Of a stretch of 64,000 nt of DNA, positions 27,586-37,073 are shown piece after piece (position 1 is the first letter of the stretch; each line of letters opens with the position of its first letter). A program made the position numbers and the translations under genes. The stretch comes from Paenibacillus_E qinlingensis. GTDB lineage: Bacteria > Bacillota > Bacilli > Paenibacillales > NBRC-103111. The notes beneath the pieces were generated by a model, which had not been told where the DNA came from, made no database searches, and worked only from the letters and a program-made list of their open reading frames with translations. The stretch covers positions 186,001-250,000 of the forward strand of contig NZ_JAQIVH010000008.1 in NCBI RefSeq assembly GCF_028746185.1. The letters run 5' to 3'.

Positions 27586-27708
27586 TTCGCTTAGCACTGT
27601 GGCTAGCGCTAATGCTTGTGCCTATACCAGCACGTGCAGCAACGCCTAACGCCATAACTCACGCTGATAACATTGAAATAAGGAGAAGCTGATTTAAATT
27701 CTAGTGTG

Positions 27709-27747
27709 TAAAAAAAAGAAGACCCAGAGCACTGTCGCTCTGGGTCT
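27709..27747 (-). terminator. Terminator after giant SLH gene
   Basis: AGACCCAGAGC pairs perfectly with GCTCTGGGTCT across a 6-base loop and is followed on the minus strand by a T-rich run. It lies 14 bases past the stop codon. Confidence 0.95.
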
Positions 27748-27760
27748 TGCCTTTATACGA

Positions 27761-30700
27761 TTAATTATTCACGATAATGCGATGAATCAGAACGGCAGCT
27801 TGTGCACGGGAGAGGTTCTGCTTGGGATGAATGCCTGTCTCATCACCTTGAACAAAGCCATTAGCGGTAAGGGCAGCAATGCTACCTATGGCATAATCAG
27901 AAATGTCAGAAGCATCTTTATAGTCTAGTTTTGCCCCTATTGAACTTGAACTACTAGCAAGCTGCTTGCTTACTTGGAGCGCTCGGGCAGTCAATACCAT
28001 CGTATCCTCACGAGTGATCTGTTTATTCGGTTCAAAAAGGTTATTTCCAGTACCCGTTGTAATGCCATATGCCTTGGCATTGGTCAGCGCATTGAAATAA
28101 TATGTACGGCTGTCAACATCCGTGAAGGTATCTGCAGTTCGCGCCGGAAGATCCAATGCACGCATGAGCAGAACCATGAAATCTGCTCGAGTAATGGAGC
28201 TTTGTGGGTCGAACTCGTGTACGTTTCTGCCTTCAATAACTCCCTTGGCCGCGAGTGTCTCAATTGAAGGTTGCGCCCACTTCACAAAAGCTAGATCAGT
28301 GAAAGCCGGGCTCTTATATATAATTGCATACTGACTAAAATGTTTAGTTGTAAACATGACTTGACCTGACTGTACGTCATAATGCCCATTCGGTACAGGG
28401 ATCATCTGTCCTTGTGGATCGACATAAAAAACGGCGATGTGATCCGGATTCTGCTTTTCTTCGAGTGAAGGCAAATAAGGAATCTGAATCGTAACTGGCG
28501 CTTCTGGATTATGCCAAGCAATCGACTCTCCATTCGCTAGCAGCCCTATGTCATAAACAGGATGATTATCAATCGAGTTAGCTTTCGTTAAGCGAATTTC
28601 CACCATCTCGCCTAGATTATCAAGACCATTCAGCATTTGATCAGAGATTACAATAGTGCCTAGCTCCGATTGAAGCTTAAGTTGGAATGCGTGCTTATTC
28701 GCCTTCAACAGATGGGCTGGTAGCAGCATGCCAAATTGTTCTAGGGACGCGTTGGATTTCAAGTTAACAACGATCACCTTTTGGCCATTTGGATCATTTG
28801 ATGTAGATTGAATAGCGCTTTCTAAGATAGCCTTCGTAATCATAGCAGTTCCTTGATCGTTCGACTGTAGCACAAGTTGGGACGGGTCTTTGGTCGTATT
28901 CTGTCCCGTGTCTGGCTCAGTCACAGGATCTGGATCTGGCGTTGGATCTGGACCAGGATCTGGTTTCGGATCTGGATCTGGATCTACAATTACTACCCGT
29001 TTGATCTCAAACGCATGCTCTGAAGCCGTCGCTTGAAATAAATCTCCCCGACCATTCGTTAAGTCAGATTTCGTTAATTTGACTACGGTTTCTCCTGAAG
29101 GAGCTGCATCTTTAACCTTCCAATTTACAACGAAGAGATCCGTATCAGGCTGGATAGCTTGAGTGACATCCGCCATCAACACTTTGATCGTAAGTGATCC
29201 CTCAGCTGTTTGATCACCCTGTATAATGTTCAATTGACTTGAGCTTGGAAGTGTGGATATCCACTGCAGCTTCGTCGAATCATAGTCGACTATGAGGTCA
29301 ACCGAATACACGGCCGAGTACACACTGCTCGACACATTATTAATTTGGAACGTAGATTGCATTGATTGTCCTGGTATCGCTTCTGCGGCGCCTGTTAAAG
29401 ATGCAATGGCTCCGTGTGCTTGCAAGAACAATGGGCCCACCAACGTAGTCTGTCCAACCGTCACAGTGACATTGCCCACCATCGATTCGTCATAGCCTGC
29501 TTTTTGAGCTGTAATCGTAAATTCTGTATCAGGTACCACGTCAGAGAAGGTAAATGTACCAGACGCATCTGTTATCGCAGTTCTTGACTCGCCAAGCTTA
29601 GTAAGCGTTACATTGGCACCATATACGAGATGGTTGCTTTGATCCATGACAGTTCCTGCTATTTGACCATAAGGACTATTCGCCCTGTTGACGGTAATCT
29701 CATACGTTCTGTTAGCAGTTCCATCAGGTGAAACCACATAAACAAGAATTAGATTTTGTCCTTCCAATAAAGAAATTGCTTCTGAAATTGCACCACTTAA
29801 CACCGTTTTCCCATTGATCGTGATATCCGCTTGGCTGTTGCCTGCAGTCGGAACGAGTGTGATGTCATGAAGGTCATAGGGTACATTGATTTGATATAGC
29901 GTTATGTTCGGATCAAAATCAGGTGATAGTGTACCACCATTCACAAGTAGTCCTTGCAAAGATGCATCGACCTGAGCAGAGATCCGATGAATTGAAACGG
30001 TATATGTCGCCGTTGTCAGATTATCTTCTGCCCTTACAACAACGGGTATGTCCGTATCATCTCCAGTTAAAGCAATGGAATCGGAGCTATTACCACTTCC
30101 CACAGGTACACCGTTTACAAGAATTGATTTTACATTAGGAGAGCTAGCTAAAGGTGTCAGATTCACATACTCCACATCAGTCGGCACTTGTATCGCGTAA
30201 TGTGTTTCATCCAGACGTGTTAATGTTCCTGCATCACTTGATAAATCCGCAAGGGTTGCGTCTGTCTTTGAGTAACCAATCCCTTGTGTGACGCGGATAT
30301 TATCGATATACACGCTGCCATAATTGGTGCTGTTCGCATAAAAATCAATTTTCTTAATATCCGCCATGGCGATTCGGTATGGGGCACGGTCTACTATTTT
30401 AAGACCATCGATGTATAGATCGAAACTCTGCGCAGCCATGTCGATCACCATACGCATGTTATACCATTGGCCTACAACATACTTCATAAAATCAGTCGTC
30501 GTTGTACCTTTGTATCCCTTTATTGTCCCTTTATCAAAAGCAAAGCTAATGCCAGGGTTCGTTAGATTCGTACTGCCATACACATAGGGCAAGCTAATCC
30601 AGTTATTCCCGCTAACATACGTGTCTTTTCTTTTCAAATCAGCTTCAATGGTGACAATCCCTGTTAGTGGTGTAGCAAAAGTTTGCGACAAACTGGTGCT

Positions 30701-33103
30701 TCCAGAGTTGCTGCTTCTCGTTAAGAGGACACTTTTATCTGACACACTAGGGACTTCAGCGACCTCAACACTCCCTCCACTAGCGCTTACAGTCAAATTA
30801 TTACCCGAGCTCAATGCTCCTGTCGAAAGGCTGTTAAATGTATGGTTGTATAGCACTTGCGGTTGTTTGCTCGATAGCAAGACTTTGCCAATATCTGTGA
30901 GACTCTCCGGTGTGATAGTCACATTCCCTTTGGATACAGGAAAGTAGCCTGCTTTCGAGAGCATAATTGTATAATTCTCACCGATTGGCACCTGATCTAA
31001 TTGCAAAGCTCCTGCGCTATCCGTTGTTCCGCTAACAATTTCCTCACCTTCATACATGACTTTGGCAGAAACTCCCTCAAGAGCGGACATCTTCTCATCC
31101 AAAATGCTTCCGCGTAAACTGCCATAAGGACTTGTGGATGTAATAACAATGTCCAATGTCGTCATATTCGGTGGTTGAATAGCGATTGTCGAAGTTGTCG
31201 TCGTATAACCTGTTTTTTCAGTTTTAAGCTCCACCCCCGTAGCTAACGGTACATCCGCAATCACGAACGAGCCTTTCGCATCACTGGTTGCCGTATAACT
31301 CACCGTATTAACAACCATGGATACCTTCGCTCCAGCAACTGCTTTGCCAGAGCCATCCTTTACCTTTCCATTCACTGATTCTGTTGTGCTGCCTACTTCT
31401 GTGTAATATTCAAATGCCCCGATATCCGGGAGTCCGTTATACAGCGACTTACCTGCATAGTCTTTCAATCCGTTATTCGGCATCGCCATACCGGCATTAA
31501 TCATCGCTGAACCTGACTTTGAACGAAAACCCAGCGCTGAATCTAACCTTGGCCCTGTTTCGATGGTTCCAGAGGGGCCAGCCACCGTGCTAACAAATTT
31601 AGGATCTACTTGAAGGGCTTTGGTATCGCTAGTAGGAATCATTAATCCCGTACCAAAATAATTGTTATTCTCGTAGAACGTTGTTCCACTTGTAGTTATC
31701 GTTGCTCCTGCACGTGTCGTGTACAGATTATTATTCCGAATGTTGTAGGTTGCTTCTAAGGATGTACCATAGCCATAGATCAAATAATTACTTTTATCAT
31801 TATAAATGGTATTGTTGTACACCTCAGCTATCGCTTTCTTATCCGAGTGCAGATAAATGGGATATCTGGTGTTGCTTTTTATCACATTGTTACGAATCAC
31901 GGTATCGCCAAATGAAAATTGGCAGATTAGAATGCCATCTCCATTATCATGAATATAATTATATTGAATGAGTATCTTTGTTGTCGCTTTATCCGGATCA
32001 ATCCCATTGGAATCGGCTCCACCTGCTTTTTGCGTGGTCTCATAAACTTCATTGTGCTGCACGACGATATCATCTGCATAGTACATTTCAATCCCTGAGG
32101 TTCCTGCTTTATAGACCACATTATTTTCAACAAGTCCGCCTCTTATATCTGTCAAATACATCGCATTGCAGCCATATGCTGTATCTTTTTGCGTTATGTA
32201 ATTGTCTCTAATAATAATATTGGTATGCGGGGTGAATTTCGGATCGGTCCCATTGGCACGCTCGCCCCAGCCCGTTGATACGGCGATGGTATTCCCATCC
32301 GCATCCTTCCCATCCCCTGTGTATTGCTTAAATGTAATACCCGCAAATGAAGTATTCGTAATTGTCGATTGTTCCACGATTACATCATTTATAACGGTCG
32401 CTTGACTAGGGGGACTAAATATATTCGGCACAGTTGTGTCAAATACGATGCCTCCTGTTTTTTTGGAGCCGTCCCAGCCTGTCTTAAAACGGATGCCTGG
32501 CTGTGGTGGAATTGGCTGTGTACCGCTAATCCAGTTAATTTGCCCCGTTACATCATGAACATCGACTGCTACGATACGGAAATAATCCAACGTTGTACTA
32601 TTATCACCAGATATATGAATACCCCTGTAATCACCAAGGTTCTCACCTGGGGTTGCCGTTGCTGGCTTCGCATTGGAAACGTCTACATGATGAATCTCCC
32701 AATACTCCTGATTAAATAAACGTACCGCATCTTCTACTAACCCTTTCCCCTGTATGGCTGGCTTACTCCCGCTGCCATACTGATCAATGATAATCGGCTT
32801 GCCAGAGCTACCTGAGCCCTTAGGCCATAACTGACCTTCCCAAACTTCACCTGACTTAAGCAAAATCTGATCCCCAGGCTGAAACGTGGTAGCGTTTACT
32901 TTTTCAAGCGTTTGCCATGCTGAGCCTTCACTCGTACCTGTATGCGAATCATTACCTCCTGTCGCATCTACATAGTAGATCATTCCCGTGACAGGTGCCG
33001 CCTGAACACGAGATACCGGAAGCAGAGAACTTACCATTCCAATTACGAGTACAATGGCGAGGAATAAGGATGACCGTTTCAATCTTTTTGGCTGAAGCAA
33101 CAT
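27761..33103 (-). CDS. Giant S-layer-anchored right-handed beta-helix protein with cohesin-like domain
   Basis: 1780 residues. Signal peptide 1-35 (ends V-Q-A); pectate-lyase-like parallel beta-helix 38-565; carboxypeptidase-regulatory-like repeats at about 572-655, 656-735 and 1145-1235; LamG-like sandwich about 738-930; two cadherin-like beta-sandwich repeats about 935-1140; a cohesin-like domain about 1237-1370; an Asp-Pro linker 1373-1400; a beta domain 1405-1600 shared with the SLH protein at 59627; and three SLH repeats 1601-1780 that attach it to the cell-wall polymer. The helix probably binds or cleaves a uronic-acid polysaccharide, but I cannot name catalytic residues. Its N-terminal 80 residues of mature protein are close to the beta-helix protein at 43298. 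GAGGAGG precedes the ATG; a shared motif with cassette II lies 81-96 bases upstream. Confidence 0.85.
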   Translation of the reverse strand: MLLQPKRLKRSSLFLAIVLVIGMVSSLLPVSRVQAAPVTGMIYYVDATGGNDSHTGTSEGSAWQTLEKVNATTFQPGDQILLKSGEVWEGQLWPKGSGSSGKPIIIDQYGSGSKPAIQGKGLVEDAVRLFNQEYWEIHHVDVSNAKPATATPGENLGDYRGIHISGDNSTTLDYFRIVAVDVHDVTGQINWISGTQPIPPQPGIRFKTGWDGSKKTGGIVFDTTVPNIFSPPSQATVINDVIVEQSTITNTSFAGITFKQYTGDGKDADGNTIAVSTGWGERANGTDPKFTPHTNIIIRDNYITQKDTAYGCNAMYLTDIRGGLVENNVVYKAGTSGIEMYYADDIVVQHNEVYETTQKAGGADSNGIDPDKATTKILIQYNYIHDNGDGILICQFSFGDTVIRNNVIKSNTRYPIYLHSDKKAIAEVYNNTIYNDKSNYLIYGYGTSLEATYNIRNNNLYTTRAGATITTSGTTFYENNNYFGTGLMIPTSDTKALQVDPKFVSTVAGPSGTIETGPRLDSALGFRSKSGSAMINAGMAMPNNGLKDYAGKSLYNGLPDIGAFEYYTEVGSTTESVNGKVKDGSGKAVAGAKVSMVVNTVSYTATSDAKGSFVIADVPLATGVELKTEKTGYTTTTSTIAIQPPNMTTLDIVITSTSPYGSLRGSILDEKMSALEGVSAKVMYEGEEIVSGTTDSAGALQLDQVPIGENYTIMLSKAGYFPVSKGNVTITPESLTDIGKVLLSSKQPQVLYNHTFNSLSTGALSSGNNLTVSASGGSVEVAEVPSVSDKSVLLTRSSNSGSTSLSQTFATPLTGIVTIEADLKRKDTYVSGNNWISLPYVYGSTNLTNPGISFAFDKGTIKGYKGTTTTDFMKYVVGQWYNMRMVIDMAAQSFDLYIDGLKIVDRAPYRIAMADIKKIDFYANSTNYGSVYIDNIRVTQGIGYSKTDATLADLSSDAGTLTRLDETHYAIQVPTDVEYVNLTPLASSPNVKSILVNGVPVGSGNSSDSIALTGDDTDIPVVVRAEDNLTTATYTVSIHRISAQVDASLQGLLVNGGTLSPDFDPNITLYQINVPYDLHDITLVPTAGNSQADITINGKTVLSGAISEAISLLEGQNLILVYVVSPDGTANRTYEITVNRANSPYGQIAGTVMDQSNHLVYGANVTLTKLGESRTAITDASGTFTFSDVVPDTEFTITAQKAGYDESMVGNVTVTVGQTTLVGPLFLQAHGAIASLTGAAEAIPGQSMQSTFQINNVSSSVYSAVYSVDLIVDYDSTKLQWISTLPSSSQLNIIQGDQTAEGSLTIKVLMADVTQAIQPDTDLFVVNWKVKDAAPSGETVVKLTKSDLTNGRGDLFQATASEHAFEIKRVVIVDPDPDPKPDPGPDPTPDPDPVTEPDTGQNTTKDPSQLVLQSNDQGTAMITKAILESAIQSTSNDPNGQKVIVVNLKSNASLEQFGMLLPAHLLKANKHAFQLKLQSELGTIVISDQMLNGLDNLGEMVEIRLTKANSIDNHPVYDIGLLANGESIAWHNPEAPVTIQIPYLPSLEEKQNPDHIAVFYVDPQGQMIPVPNGHYDVQSGQVMFTTKHFSQYAIIYKSPAFTDLAFVKWAQPSIETLAAKGVIEGRNVHEFDPQSSITRADFMVLLMRALDLPARTADTFTDVDSRTYYFNALTNAKAYGITTGTGNNLFEPNKQITREDTMVLTARALQVSKQLASSSSSIGAKLDYKDASDISDYAIGSIAALTANGFVQGDETGIHPKQNLSRAQAAVLIHRIIVNN

Positions 33104-33183
33104 GTGTGACCTCCTCTTAATTTCAATATGCCATATTATAAGATTGATTTTCCGTTCAAAACCAGTAGGTAAATGAACGATTC

Positions 33184-33199
33184 TCTTTCACTATTCCAC
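33184..33199. promoter_or_regulatory. Predicted cassette II operator, copy 3 (before giant SLH gene)
   Basis: TCTTTCACTATTCCAC matches the site before the cassette II permease operon at 15 of 16 positions, and both are preceded by AATGAA. It lies 81-96 bases before the SLH gene start. Confidence 0.55.
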
Positions 33200-33220
33200 G
33201 CATCCTGCATCACTTCGCAC

Positions 33221-33259
33221 AAAAAATCCCAAATCGCCGTCTCCGGCAATTCGGGATTT
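33221..33259 (-). terminator. Terminator after small hypothetical gene
   Basis: On the minus strand AAATCCCGAATTGCCG pairs with CGGCGATTTGGGATTT (G-U allowed), followed by T. It lies 10 bases past the stop of the hypothetical gene. Confidence 0.9.
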
Positions 33260-33268
33260 CTAGAAGAA

Positions 33269-33673
33269 CTATCCTTTATTTAATTGAATCGCTGAGAACA
33301 CAAGATCAATAATTTCCCCACGTGCTTGATTTAAAAAACCTAATGAAGTTTGCTGTAGATTTTCAATCGAGATACACGATGTTAGAAGAATCTTTTCCGA
33401 GAATACATACATGGAAAGCTCGTAGGAAGAAGATACACGCTTAACAACTTCACTTATATTCGTGTTCTTGTATATCTCCGGAAGTTCAATCGCATACATT
33501 AAGCACAATGGTTCATTTTGCATCTGTGTCATCTGAAAAAATTCTTTATACATATTCGCCGTAAATGCGTTCCATCGATATCCAAATTGATAAAATGGCT
33601 CCTCCTCCCAATTTGGCTCGAATTGTGATTTTAATTCGAGAAATTGCTCGCGGTAGTAGTGGATTAGATTCAT
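33269..33673 (-). CDS. Small hypothetical protein
   Basis: About 134 residues with no signal peptide or membrane helix. I do not recognise the family. The sequence is rich in aromatic residues and Glu/Gln in the first half (F-Y-Q-F-G-Y-R-W near 30) and in Ser/Ile/Leu in the second, with a mixed alpha/beta look. The ATG at 33673 is preferred because GAGGG lies 10 bases upstream; a longer frame starts at 33703. Its own terminator and ribosome site support it as a real, separately transcribed gene. Function unknown. Confidence 0.65.
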   Translation of the reverse strand: MNLIHYYREQFLELKSQFEPNWEEEPFYQFGYRWNAFTANMYKEFFQMTQMQNEPLCLMYAIELPEIYKNTNISEVVKRVSSSYELSMYVFSEKILLTSCISIENLQQTSLGFLNQARGEIIDLVFSAIQLNKG

Positions 33674-33823
33674 TGTTGTAGGGCCCTCGCAATTCCATAG
33701 CAAAGTTTGTTACTTCTCAATATTTTTATCTTACCGATGAATTGTTGTGAAACTTCTATTTCGAATTTTAGATAACCATGTTTTTTACTAATAATTAGCT
33801 AATGCTTAGCTCCTCAAGCATGT

Positions 33824-33853
33824 CAAAAAGAGGCGAGCTTTGCTCACCCCTTC
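33824..33853 (-). terminator. Terminator after acyltransferase gene
   Basis: AAGGGGTGAGC pairs with GCTCGCCTCTT (G-U allowed) around a 3-base loop, followed by TTT on the minus strand; about 60 bases past the stop codon. Confidence 0.8.
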
Positions 33854-33914
33854 TTCGACACCTATTCATTATTGTTGCCATTAATTACTAATATATTCCA
33901 GTTTAATCACTAAC

Positions 33915-35843
33915 TTAATGGATTGCTTTGCTAATAAGTGTGGCATATGTCTGTGCACCAACTTCAGTTAAGTGTACGCCATCATTGACGAAGTACGCTC
34001 CCTTTCCTTTACTTGCAGAGTACCAGTCTACAACTGTCGCTGCTGGAAATTCCGTCGCTACTTTTTTAAGTGTGGCATTCACAGTGCCTTCCCAACTTCG
34101 AGGTACACGAGTGTTCACTAGTATTATCTGCTTCATTTCTCCAAGCGAAGCTAACAAGTCACGCAATTGGTTCGGGTTAAACGCCCCGTTCGAACCCAGC
34201 TCAATGATCACGCGATCGTTTAGTAATCCCTTAGACTTGAGTTCATTAATCGTTGACTGCGCTTGGACCATCTGTCTGCCAACTTTGCCATCTACCACAA
34301 TGCCCGGAAATAACTCCTCAAGGAATGGCGCTGCATCCAAAATAACAGAATCACCAATAACGGTTATGCGTTTTTCCTTTTCATGCGCGGGATCGGCAGC
34401 AGGTACGACAGTCTTTTCCGCATTTTGTGTTCCTGACGGCACCGGTGTCGGGATAGACGGTGATGGCGGTTCTAGTACTGGTGTTGATTGAGTTTCCGTT
34501 ACTGGTGATGTTACTGGTAATGTTGATGCCCCCGTTGATGCTCCGGTTGTTGATGTCACATTGACTGTCGATACTCCCTCCATAGCCGAAGACAGACTGT
34601 CTATTGATTTCTGAGCGGACAAATTATTCGAACAAGAAATGACAAATAATTGGATTGGCATCATGGTGATCACTACCAAATACCGGAATCGTGTTGGCGA
34701 CCAGAAATTCATTTTCCAAAAGCACGGTTGAAATCCATTCCGTCGAAAAGGTTCCTCAATATAGGAAAATGAAAATGCGGCCAGAAGGAAACTTAGGACA
34801 ACCTGCATGCCCATTTTGACCCAATTCGTTTCGCCAGTATCTATGGCAGAGCTAGTAAGAATAATGACTGGATAATGCCAAATATACAGACTGTATGATC
34901 GCTTGCCGATCCAACGTAATGGCTTACACCCCATGACTTTACTCAGTCGTGAAGCAGGATGAATAATGGCCACAATGACAATGGCCGACAACACTGAAAA
35001 TAAAGCTAACCCACCGTAATAAAGAGACGCATCGTAGGCATCGCTTTTCCACATCATGAGCAAGATACCGACAAAGGCAGCCCCACCGATCCCGTTGAGC
35101 ATCGAACTCGATCTACCGCTTGCCGCGTGTTTGGTTAACCTTCGACTCGGACATACAATTGCTAACGCTCCGCCAATGAGCAGCGCAAAAGCCCGTGTAT
35201 CTGTCCCATAGTAAACACGACTCGGATCTACACCTGGTTGATACACCATAGCCATTACAAGCATAGAAGCCAGCGCACCCAATAACGTGAACAAAATGAG
35301 ATAACCTCGGCGCTTCGCAACCTGCAGGACAATTGCTAGTAACAGTGGCCAAAGAAAGTAAAACTGTTCTTCAATCGCCAATGACCAAAGATGACCAATC
35401 GGAGATGGCGGACCGAAACTCTCAAAGTAGGATACATGATGAAAGATAAGCCACCAGTTATTGAAATAAAATAATACCGATATGAATTCATCCGCTAGTG
35501 GCATTAATCTTGAGCGATCTATGATTAGCAGCCACAAGCCAACGATCACAAGCATGAAGATCATAGCCGGCATGAGCCTTAGCATCCTCTTTTTCCAGAA
35601 ATGCTTCAAATCAATTCGCCTTGTTGTTTGCCATTGCATAAGTAACTGATCAGTAATCAGATAACCTGATAATGTGAAGAATACCCCCACACCCAACAAA
35701 CCTCCTGGAATCCATGAGCTATTCAAATGATAGACAATAACAACCAGCACCGACAGCGCTCGCAGCCCGTCTAATCCTGGCATGTAGTGCCTACCATCGC
35801 TGACACTGCTCACCATCAGCTTACTTACCGACTTATTTCCCAT
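33915..35843 (-). CDS. OatA-type acyltransferase with SGNH domain
   Basis: 642-residue membrane enzyme. Residues about 20-370 form an acyltransferase-3 domain with 10-11 helices, containing the family H near residue 39 (V-I-V-Y-H) and G-V-G-V-F-F-T-L-S-G-Y. A Ser/Thr/Pro-rich tether (about 415-480) leads to an extracellular SGNH esterase-fold domain with G-D-S near 493, G-S-N near 545 and the D-G-V-H catalytic pair near 620. Proteins of this build O-acetylate peptidoglycan or other wall glycans, giving lysozyme resistance. GGAGG lies about 10 bases before the ATG. Single gene with its own terminator. The exact acceptor is not determined. Confidence 0.9.
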   Translation of the reverse strand: MGNKSVSKLMVSSVSDGRHYMPGLDGLRALSVLVVIVYHLNSSWIPGGLLGVGVFFTLSGYLITDQLLMQWQTTRRIDLKHFWKKRMLRLMPAMIFMLVIVGLWLLIIDRSRLMPLADEFISVLFYFNNWWLIFHHVSYFESFGPPSPIGHLWSLAIEEQFYFLWPLLLAIVLQVAKRRGYLILFTLLGALASMLVMAMVYQPGVDPSRVYYGTDTRAFALLIGGALAIVCPSRRLTKHAASGRSSSMLNGIGGAAFVGILLMMWKSDAYDASLYYGGLALFSVLSAIVIVAIIHPASRLSKVMGCKPLRWIGKRSYSLYIWHYPVIILTSSAIDTGETNWVKMGMQVVLSFLLAAFSFSYIEEPFRRNGFQPCFWKMNFWSPTRFRYLVVITMMPIQLFVISCSNNLSAQKSIDSLSSAMEGVSTVNVTSTTGASTGASTLPVTSPVTETQSTPVLEPPSPSIPTPVPSGTQNAEKTVVPAADPAHEKEKRITVIGDSVILDAAPFLEELFPGIVVDGKVGRQMVQAQSTINELKSKGLLNDRVIIELGSNGAFNPNQLRDLLASLGEMKQIILVNTRVPRSWEGTVNATLKKVATEFPAATVVDWYSASKGKGAYFVNDGVHLTEVGAQTYATLISKAIH

Positions 35844-36022
35844 AAGATGCTTCCTCCTGCTGCTACAATAAACACTATAATCAGATATGAATAAGACGGT
35901 ACGTTCTCAAGAAAAGTTTGAGCTTTTACACATAAAAACCAAAAAACGGATACGCTAATCGTTACTCTTCTCATTAAGCGGAAATAGTCTGTAGCGGATG
36001 ATGGCAGAATAACTTGGGAGAA

Positions 36023-36072
36023 GAAAAAAAACGTTCATCCCGCTTGCAAAAATAGCAAGGGAAGAACGTTTC
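36023..36072 (-). terminator. Terminator after cheY
   Basis: AAACGTTC-TCCCTTGC pairs with GCAAG-GGGATGAACGTTT (one bulge and one mismatch), followed by T on the minus strand, 10 bases past the cheY stop. Confidence 0.88.
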
Positions 36073-36081
36073 TCTTCTGTA

Positions 36082-36438
36082 TTATATAGCTCTGCGTATG
36101 GCGTCCAACACACGATCTCCTTGAAATGGCTTGACAATGAAATCCTTGGCACCAGCCTGAATCGCTTGTACGACCATGCCTTGCTGCCCCATTGCTGAGC
36201 ACATCACAATTTTCGCATTCGCATCTTTTTTCCTAATTTCCTTAACGGCTTCTACACCTTCCATCTCAGGCATTGTGATATCCATCGTAACGATATCTGG
36301 TTTAAGCTCCTGATATTTCTGGATAGCTACTCGTCCATTCTCCGCTTCACCAACAACTTCATGTCCGCCTTTAGTCAAAATATCCTTCAGCATCATTCGC
36401 ATGAAAGCTGCATCATCAACGATTAAAATTTTTGCCAT
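36082..36438 (-). CDS. cheY: Chemotaxis response regulator CheY
   Basis: 118-residue stand-alone receiver domain. Phosphoacceptor D53 (T-M-D-I-T-M-P), acidic D8-D9, S81 and K103 (I-V-K-P-F) are all present. Phospho-CheY binds the flagellar switch and sets rotation. GGAG precedes the ATG. It is 18 bases downstream of cheX, so the regulator and its probable phosphatase are made together, away from any kinase, receptor or flagellar gene in this window. It may serve a specialised chemotaxis or other phosphorelay rather than the main pathway. Confidence 0.92.
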   Translation of the reverse strand: MAKILIVDDAAFMRMMLKDILTKGGHEVVGEAENGRVAIQKYQELKPDIVTMDITMPEMEGVEAVKEIRKKDANAKIVMCSAMGQQGMVVQAIQAGAKDFIVKPFQGDRVLDAIRRAI

Positions 36439-36456
36439 GATCTCTCACTCCTCTTA

Positions 36457-36903
36457 TCACTGCTCTTTCAATAAAACGATACGGATATCGCCAACCGTCT
36501 GGATGGAAATGGGCAGCATCAGCTTGTTAGCCTGATTATCAAAATGGTGATTTTCCTCTAATAAAGACGGCGGCGTAATATCCAGTGCAACACCTTGTTC
36601 ACCAAGGATCGTAGTGGTTCTGCCTGCAATGATGTTGGCAATTTCACTCACACAGCTGTCTAACATTTCACCTTCCATGTACATCCCAAAAATCGCTTCA
36701 CTCATTCGGCTAAATACGACACGCTGCCCGTCTAAAATCATACAATATTCACTATTCGTGAAATTGATGGAGACGCCGATTTCATCCATACGGATCGGTT
36801 CATTACTTGTGCTAACTTCGGTTTGATCTAATGATTGTGGTAGCATGTTGCCAATTGATGCTCGGACACTATCCAGTAATAAATTTTGCAAATGCTGAGT
36901 CAT
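36457..36903 (-). CDS. cheX: CheX-type CheY phosphatase
   Basis: 148-residue CheC/CheX-family phosphatase. The catalytic E-x-x-N motif is seen at E87-I-A-N90 in S-E-I-A-N-I-I-A-G; the enzyme dephosphorylates CheY. Only one such motif occurs, as in CheX. GGGGAG precedes the ATG. An 18-bp dyad (GTTGTAACC/GGTTATAAC) at 36926-36943 lies 23 bases before the start and could be an operator. It is the first gene of a two-gene cheX-cheY unit. Confidence 0.9.
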   Translation of the reverse strand: MTQHLQNLLLDSVRASIGNMLPQSLDQTEVSTSNEPIRMDEIGVSINFTNSEYCMILDGQRVVFSRMSEAIFGMYMEGEMLDSCVSEIANIIAGRTTTILGEQGVALDITPPSLLEENHHFDNQANKLMLPISIQTVGDIRIVLLKEQ

Positions 36904-36925
36904 GCTTTTCTCCCCTATCCAGTTG

Positions 36926-36943
36926 GTTGTAACCGGTTATAAC
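36926..36943. promoter_or_regulatory. Dyad before cheX-cheY
   Basis: GTTGTAACC followed directly by GGTTATAAC, an 18-bp inverted repeat with one mismatch per arm pair, centred on CCGG as in LacI-family operators. The inner 10-mer TAACCGGTTA also occurs at 48423-48432. Confidence 0.45.
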
Positions 36944-37020
36944 TTCGCTCAATACACTCACTTTAGCCTATAAGTGTTAGTTATCTACACTCCTAAATGT
37001 TAAGGATGTGTGTGAATATG

Positions 37021-37060
37021 GAAAAAAACGGAGCACGCTTATCGCGGTGCTCCGTTTTTT
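37021..37060 (-). terminator. Terminator after TIM-barrel isomerase gene
   Basis: ACGGAGCAC pairs perfectly with GTGCTCCGT, with A and T runs on both sides. It ends the isomerase transcript, 14 bases past the stop. Confidence 0.93.
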
Positions 37061-37073
37061 CCATATTAAGACG

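Larger units (their letters stand above)
27257..27760. other. Intergenic region with cassette II promoter and composite repeat C
   Basis: 500 bp between the cassette II start and the stop of the giant SLH gene. It holds a TATAAT box (27312-27317), the shared operator-like motif (27362-27377), composite repeat copy C (27452-27585) and the SLH gene's terminator (27709-27747). No gene is supported. Confidence 0.75.
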
